This document shows, piece by piece, positions 61,133-64,000 of a stretch of DNA of 64,000 nucleotides (within the stretch, counting starts at the first letter, position 1; every line of letters starts with the position of its first letter). The stretch lies in the NCBI GenBank assembly GCA_963932955.1, contig CAWVRK010000002.1, positions 99,980 to 163,979 of the forward strand, given 5' to 3'. The stretch comes from Flavicella sp963932955. Its GTDB lineage: Bacteria; Bacteroidota; Bacteroidia; Flavobacteriales; Flavobacteriaceae. Both the position numbers and the translations under genes were made by a program. Under the pieces are notes generated by a model. That model was not told the DNA's origin and made no database searches. It saw nothing but the letters and a program-made list of their open reading frames with translations.

Positions 61133-61642
61133 ATGGATGAAATCACCAACAAAGTTGCCAATAGCAAACTCCTGACGATCGATCTTGAGGATTATTATCC
61201 CCAGGGGAAACGCGTCCTGTTTGACATCAAACCTTGGCTCTTTCAAGAGTTGATCTTAAAAGAAAAAGACTTTCGGGCTTTTGTAGAAGCCTACGATTGG
61301 TCCCTTTTAAAAAACCAATACCTCGCCTTGCACTGTTCCTCAGACGCCATCATTCCCTCATGGGCCTATCTGCTCATTGCCTCAAAAGCGGCGGCTTTTG
61401 CCCGTAAAATAGTGGTAGGAGACCTCGTGGCCTTGGAAACATCTCTCTACCAAGACCTGCTCCAAAAAATAGACGTTTCAAAATACACAGCAAGACCTGT
61501 CATCCTCAAAGGATGTGCCGACAAACCGATTCCTCCAACAGCCTACACGCTTCTAATTGAAAAACTGCTCCCTGTTGTCAGCTCGATCCTCTACGGAGAA
61601 GCCTGCTCAACAGTGCCTCTTTTTAAAAAGAAAAAGGCTTAA
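61133..61642 (+). CDS. DUF2480 family protein
   Basis: 169-residue protein of the DUF2480 family, restricted mainly to Bacteroidota and frequently near suf genes; function is unknown. It has the family LEDYYPQGKRVLFDIKPWLFQ segment (about residues 18-38), LHCSSDAIIPSWAYLLI, and a late VILKGCADKPIPPTAYTLL segment whose Cys could be functional. The start is 42 bases after the SufT-like gene. Its stop overlaps the hflX stop by four bases (61639-61642), converging. Confidence 0.88.
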   Translation: MDEITNKVANSKLLTIDLEDYYPQGKRVLFDIKPWLFQELILKEKDFRAFVEAYDWSLLKNQYLALHCSSDAIIPSWAYLLIASKAAAFARKIVVGDLVALETSLYQDLLQKIDVSKYTARPVILKGCADKPIPPTAYTLLIEKLLPVVSSILYGEACSTVPLFKKKKA

Positions 61643-62850
61643 GATTCTTCGGTGTACTCGTGGTACAAAAAGTTGTTGTAAGGAAAGCGTTTGATGTGTA
61701 TTTTCTTGACCTCGTCGTAAACGCGGCTTTTAAAATCTTCCAAATTTTCTTTGTACAAGGCAGAGATAAACACACAGTTGTTTTCCATTTTGGACATCCA
61801 TGATTTTTGCAACTCTTCCAACGTGAAGTGAGCCTCGGTCTTTTCGGTGACCAGATCGTCCGCGTCAATCGTCTCGTGTGTGTAGGCATCAATCATGTTG
61901 AACACCATCATCACGGGTTTGTCGGCACTTTTGATCTCCAACAAAATTTTGTTGACAGAATCGATGTGTTCCTCAAAATTTTTATGAGAAATATCGACGA
62001 CATGCAACAACAAATCCGCTTCGCGCACCTCGTCCAAAGTCGACTTAAAAGACTCAACCAATTGTGTGGGTAATTTTCGGATAAACCCCACCGTATCGGT
62101 CATCAAAAAAGGCAAGTTTTTGACCACAACCTTGCGCACTGTGGTATCCAAGGTTGCAAACAATTTGTTTTCGGCAAAGACATCGGATTTGCTGACGACG
62201 TTCATCAGCGTTGATTTGCCCACGTTGGTGTAACCAACCAGGGCTACACGAACCATTTTTCCGCGGTTTTTTCGCTGAATAGCCATCTGCTTGTCGATCA
62301 CTGCCAAACGCTTTTTCAAGACAGAAATCTGTTCGCGAACAATCCGTCTGTCCGTTTCAATTTCCGTTTCTCCAGGTCCACGCATTCCGATCCCCCCTTT
62401 TTGTTTGTCAAGGTGGGTCCAAAGTTTGGTCAAGCGCGGCAAGAGATATTGGCATTGGGCCAAGGCAACTTGGGTTCTCGCATAACTCGTCTGCGCGCGT
62501 TGGGCAAAAATATCGAGAATCAAATTTGTACGGTCCAAGATTTTGCAATCCAACACTTTTTCAATGTTGCGAAGCTGTGCCGGTGACAACTCGTCGTCAA
62601 AAATGGCAGTTCCCACATGGTGGGTATCGATATATCGTTTGACTTCTTCCAGCTTTCCCGTCCCTATAAAAGTTTTGGGATGGGGCTTTTCCAGTTTTTG
62701 AACAAATCTCTTGATAGAAACACCTCCGGCAGTAGTGACCAAAAATTCCAATTCATCCAAAAACTCTTTTGCTTTTTCTTCGTCTTGATGTTGGGTAACT
62801 ACTCCAATCAAAATTGCTTTTTCGGAAGTTGCCTTTTTTTGTTCTATCAT
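61639..62850 (-). CDS. hflX: GTPase HflX
   Basis: 403-residue ribosome-associated GTPase that splits stalled or heat-damaged ribosomes. The N-terminal HflX domain has IFDDELSPAQLRNIE and DRTNLILDIFAQRAQT. A GGIGMRGPGETEIETDRR segment and coiled coil precede the G domain: G1 GYTNVGKST, G3 DTVGFI, and G4 reads NMID where NKxD is usual. The ATG at 62850 follows a TACATTTG element by four bases, so the mRNA may be leaderless. The frame to 62865 would begin within that element. Confidence 0.93.
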   Translation of the reverse strand: MIEQKKATSEKAILIGVVTQHQDEEKAKEFLDELEFLVTTAGGVSIKRFVQKLEKPHPKTFIGTGKLEEVKRYIDTHHVGTAIFDDELSPAQLRNIEKVLDCKILDRTNLILDIFAQRAQTSYARTQVALAQCQYLLPRLTKLWTHLDKQKGGIGMRGPGETEIETDRRIVREQISVLKKRLAVIDKQMAIQRKNRGKMVRVALVGYTNVGKSTLMNVVSKSDVFAENKLFATLDTTVRKVVVKNLPFLMTDTVGFIRKLPTQLVESFKSTLDEVREADLLLHVVDISHKNFEEHIDSVNKILLEIKSADKPVMMVFNMIDAYTHETIDADDLVTEKTEAHFTLEELQKSWMSKMENNCVFISALYKENLEDFKSRVYDEVKKIHIKRFPYNNFLYHEYTEES

Positions 62851-62854
62851 TCGA

Positions 62855-62862
62855 CAAATGTA
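62855..62862 (-). promoter_or_regulatory. -7 element of hflX
   Basis: TACATTTG on the minus strand, ending four bases before the ATG at 62850. This suggests transcription starts at or next to the start codon. Confidence 0.5.
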
Positions 62863-62981
62863 CAATTTTTTGAGATTGTGGGCTTTTATTTTCAGAAAAC
62901 TCCTCGGTAAAAGAAGGCCTTTTCTTTTTTAAATTTGGACTTGTTTTTGTATTTTAGAGTTTTGCAACACAACAACTCACG

Positions 62982-63917
62982 ATGAAGAATTCTCAGTTTT
63001 CAATTGCCTTTTACAACGTAGAAAATTTATTCGACGCAACTGATGGCCCCAATACCTTGGACCGCGAATTCACTCCTAAGGGCAAAAAAAAATGGGGACC
63101 CTATCGACTGAATCACAAAATTCAAAAATTGGGCAGGACGATTTCTAAAATTGGACGGGACAAAAGTTCAATTCCTCCAGTCTTGGTCGGCCTGGCAGAA
63201 GTAGAAAACAAAACCGTGTTACAGGACCTTCTCAAAGCCGAAGCCCTCCAAAAGACTCCTTATGATTTTCTTCATTACGAATCTTCAGACGAACGGGGGA
63301 TAGACGTCGCTTTGCTTTACAACAAAAAATTTTTCCAACCCCGCGACTACAAATCCATTCCTGTATTTCTGTACGACGCAGCCGAAAAACGCGACCCTAC
63401 CCGAGACATCTTACACGTACAAGGTACGCTGCAAGGAGAAGAAGTCCACGTCTTTGTAAATCATTGGTCATCCAAAAGAGCGGGCAATGCCTATGCTAGC
63501 AAACACCTAGAAATCGTCAAAACTCTTGAAAGAGAAATTGCAAACATCGCAGCGCCCGATCCTAAAATCCTACTCCTCGGTGATTTCAACGAAAATCCTT
63601 CGGAACAAGCCCTGCAACTTTTGGCTGCCAAAAATTTCAATAACCCTATGGAAGAATTGTACACACATGGTATGGGCAGCTCCAAATTTTATGGAAAATG
63701 GATGCTCTTTGATCAAATTCTCCTCTCCAAAAATTTTTTTGCCCCCAAAGCCAAATATCTTCAATTTCAAGAAGCGTGCATTTTCAACGAACCCTTTTTA
63801 CAAAACCCCAAAGGGCCTTTCAAAGGAGAGCCCTTTCGCACGTATTCGGGAAAATACTACCTAGGCGGTTACAGCGACCACTTTCCAGTTTATGTACTTC
63901 TAATTAAAAAAGCATAA
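62982..63917 (+). CDS. Endonuclease/exonuclease/phosphatase family protein
   Basis: 311-residue metal-dependent phosphodiesterase of the DNase I/sphingomyelinase superfamily. Landmarks are AFYNVENLFD (residues about 9-18, metal-binding Asn/Glu region), GLAEVENKTVL, HVFVNHWSSKRAG, LLGDFNENPSE (Asp and Asn of the active site) and GGYSDHFPVYV with the catalytic His. No signal peptide is evident from this start. The substrate may be nucleic acid, phospholipid or an inositol-type phosphate. A TATTTTAG element at 62950-62957 may be its promoter. Confidence 0.9.
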   Translation: MKNSQFSIAFYNVENLFDATDGPNTLDREFTPKGKKKWGPYRLNHKIQKLGRTISKIGRDKSSIPPVLVGLAEVENKTVLQDLLKAEALQKTPYDFLHYESSDERGIDVALLYNKKFFQPRDYKSIPVFLYDAAEKRDPTRDILHVQGTLQGEEVHVFVNHWSSKRAGNAYASKHLEIVKTLEREIANIAAPDPKILLLGDFNENPSEQALQLLAAKNFNNPMEELYTHGMGSSKFYGKWMLFDQILLSKNFFAPKAKYLQFQEACIFNEPFLQNPKGPFKGEPFRTYSGKYYLGGYSDHFPVYVLLIKKA

Positions 63918-63962
63918 AAAAACTTATCTTTACTTTTTTTAAACTCTAAACCCCCCTGTTTT

Positions 63963-64000
63963 ATGAAAAAGGCACACTTTATAACCCCTGCCATTGCCGC
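63963..64000 (+). CDS. Start of a gene cut by the window end
   Basis: ATG at 63963 followed by 12 open codons beginning MKKAHFITPAIA, which looks like the start of a signal peptide. A TATCTTTA element at 63925-63932 lies 30 bases upstream. Too short to identify. Confidence 0.45.
   Translation, partial: MKKAHFITPAIA

Overview
The window is a chromosomal segment of a member of the Flavobacteriia (Bacteroidota), probably a marine Flavobacteriaceae. The evidence is Bacteroidota-type promoters (TAnnTTTG, often with TTG 17-23 bases upstream) before many genes, start codons without clear Shine-Dalgarno sites, three proteins with type IX secretion (T9SS) C-terminal sorting tails, and families typical of the phylum (DUF2480, DUF6428, GSCFA, the GH3 auxin-family enzyme, the 631-residue PurF-like protein). 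I cannot name a genus. No phage, insertion sequence, CRISPR array or rRNA operon was seen.

Layout. 1-19.8 kb is mainly housekeeping: tsf, aat, a secreted GH16 endo-beta-glucanase, a MazG-like pyrophosphohydrolase, a small membrane protein, aroA, queA, rlmN, a polyprenyl synthase, a GH3-family protein, DUF2797, GSCFA, a rhodanese, gpmI, map, a methyltransferase, apbE and an OmpA-like lipoprotein. 19.8-26.5 kb is on the minus strand: miaE-like, the leucine operon leuC-leuD-leuA-leuB, and a small outer-membrane protein. 26.7-27.2 kb holds three tRNA genes (Asn, Pro, Asn). 27.4-31.4 kb is sucA-sucB. 31.5-38.7 kb is the most unusual part: two very large secreted repeat proteins, built from putative carbohydrate-binding and cadherin-like modules with T9SS tails, sit in A+T-rich DNA with long gene-free stretches. 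39.1-47.3 kb holds a CLC antiporter with fluoride-type signature residues, a retropepsin-like protein, TatD, a 1124-residue outer-membrane protein, a paralogue of the earlier small outer-membrane protein, a bacilliredoxin and a DnaJ/TerB protein. 47.4-57.2 kb holds mutS-trmH, a secreted nuclease, tatA, an O-methyltransferase, panB with a 2-hydroxyacid dehydrogenase, an arsR-DUF6428-arsC cluster with no exporter beside it, and superoxide dismutase. 57.2-64 kb holds a PurF-like protein and PfkB kinase, sufE, a SufT-like protein and DUF2480, hflX, a secreted-type phosphodiesterase/nuclease family protein and the start of one more gene.

How the genes relate. The GH16 enzyme and the two repeat proteins share one module: an ADVIS...SDAY start, a WGQ element, GxWQS(I/V)DIP and a YFWK-type end. 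This suggests one extracellular beta-glucan-binding theme in which one protein cuts and two only bind. None of the three lies next to SusC/SusD genes. The two binding proteins share an exactly spaced leader motif and nearly identical 3' ends, so they look like recently diverged, co-regulated paralogues. This set is the best candidate for a poorly described system in the window.
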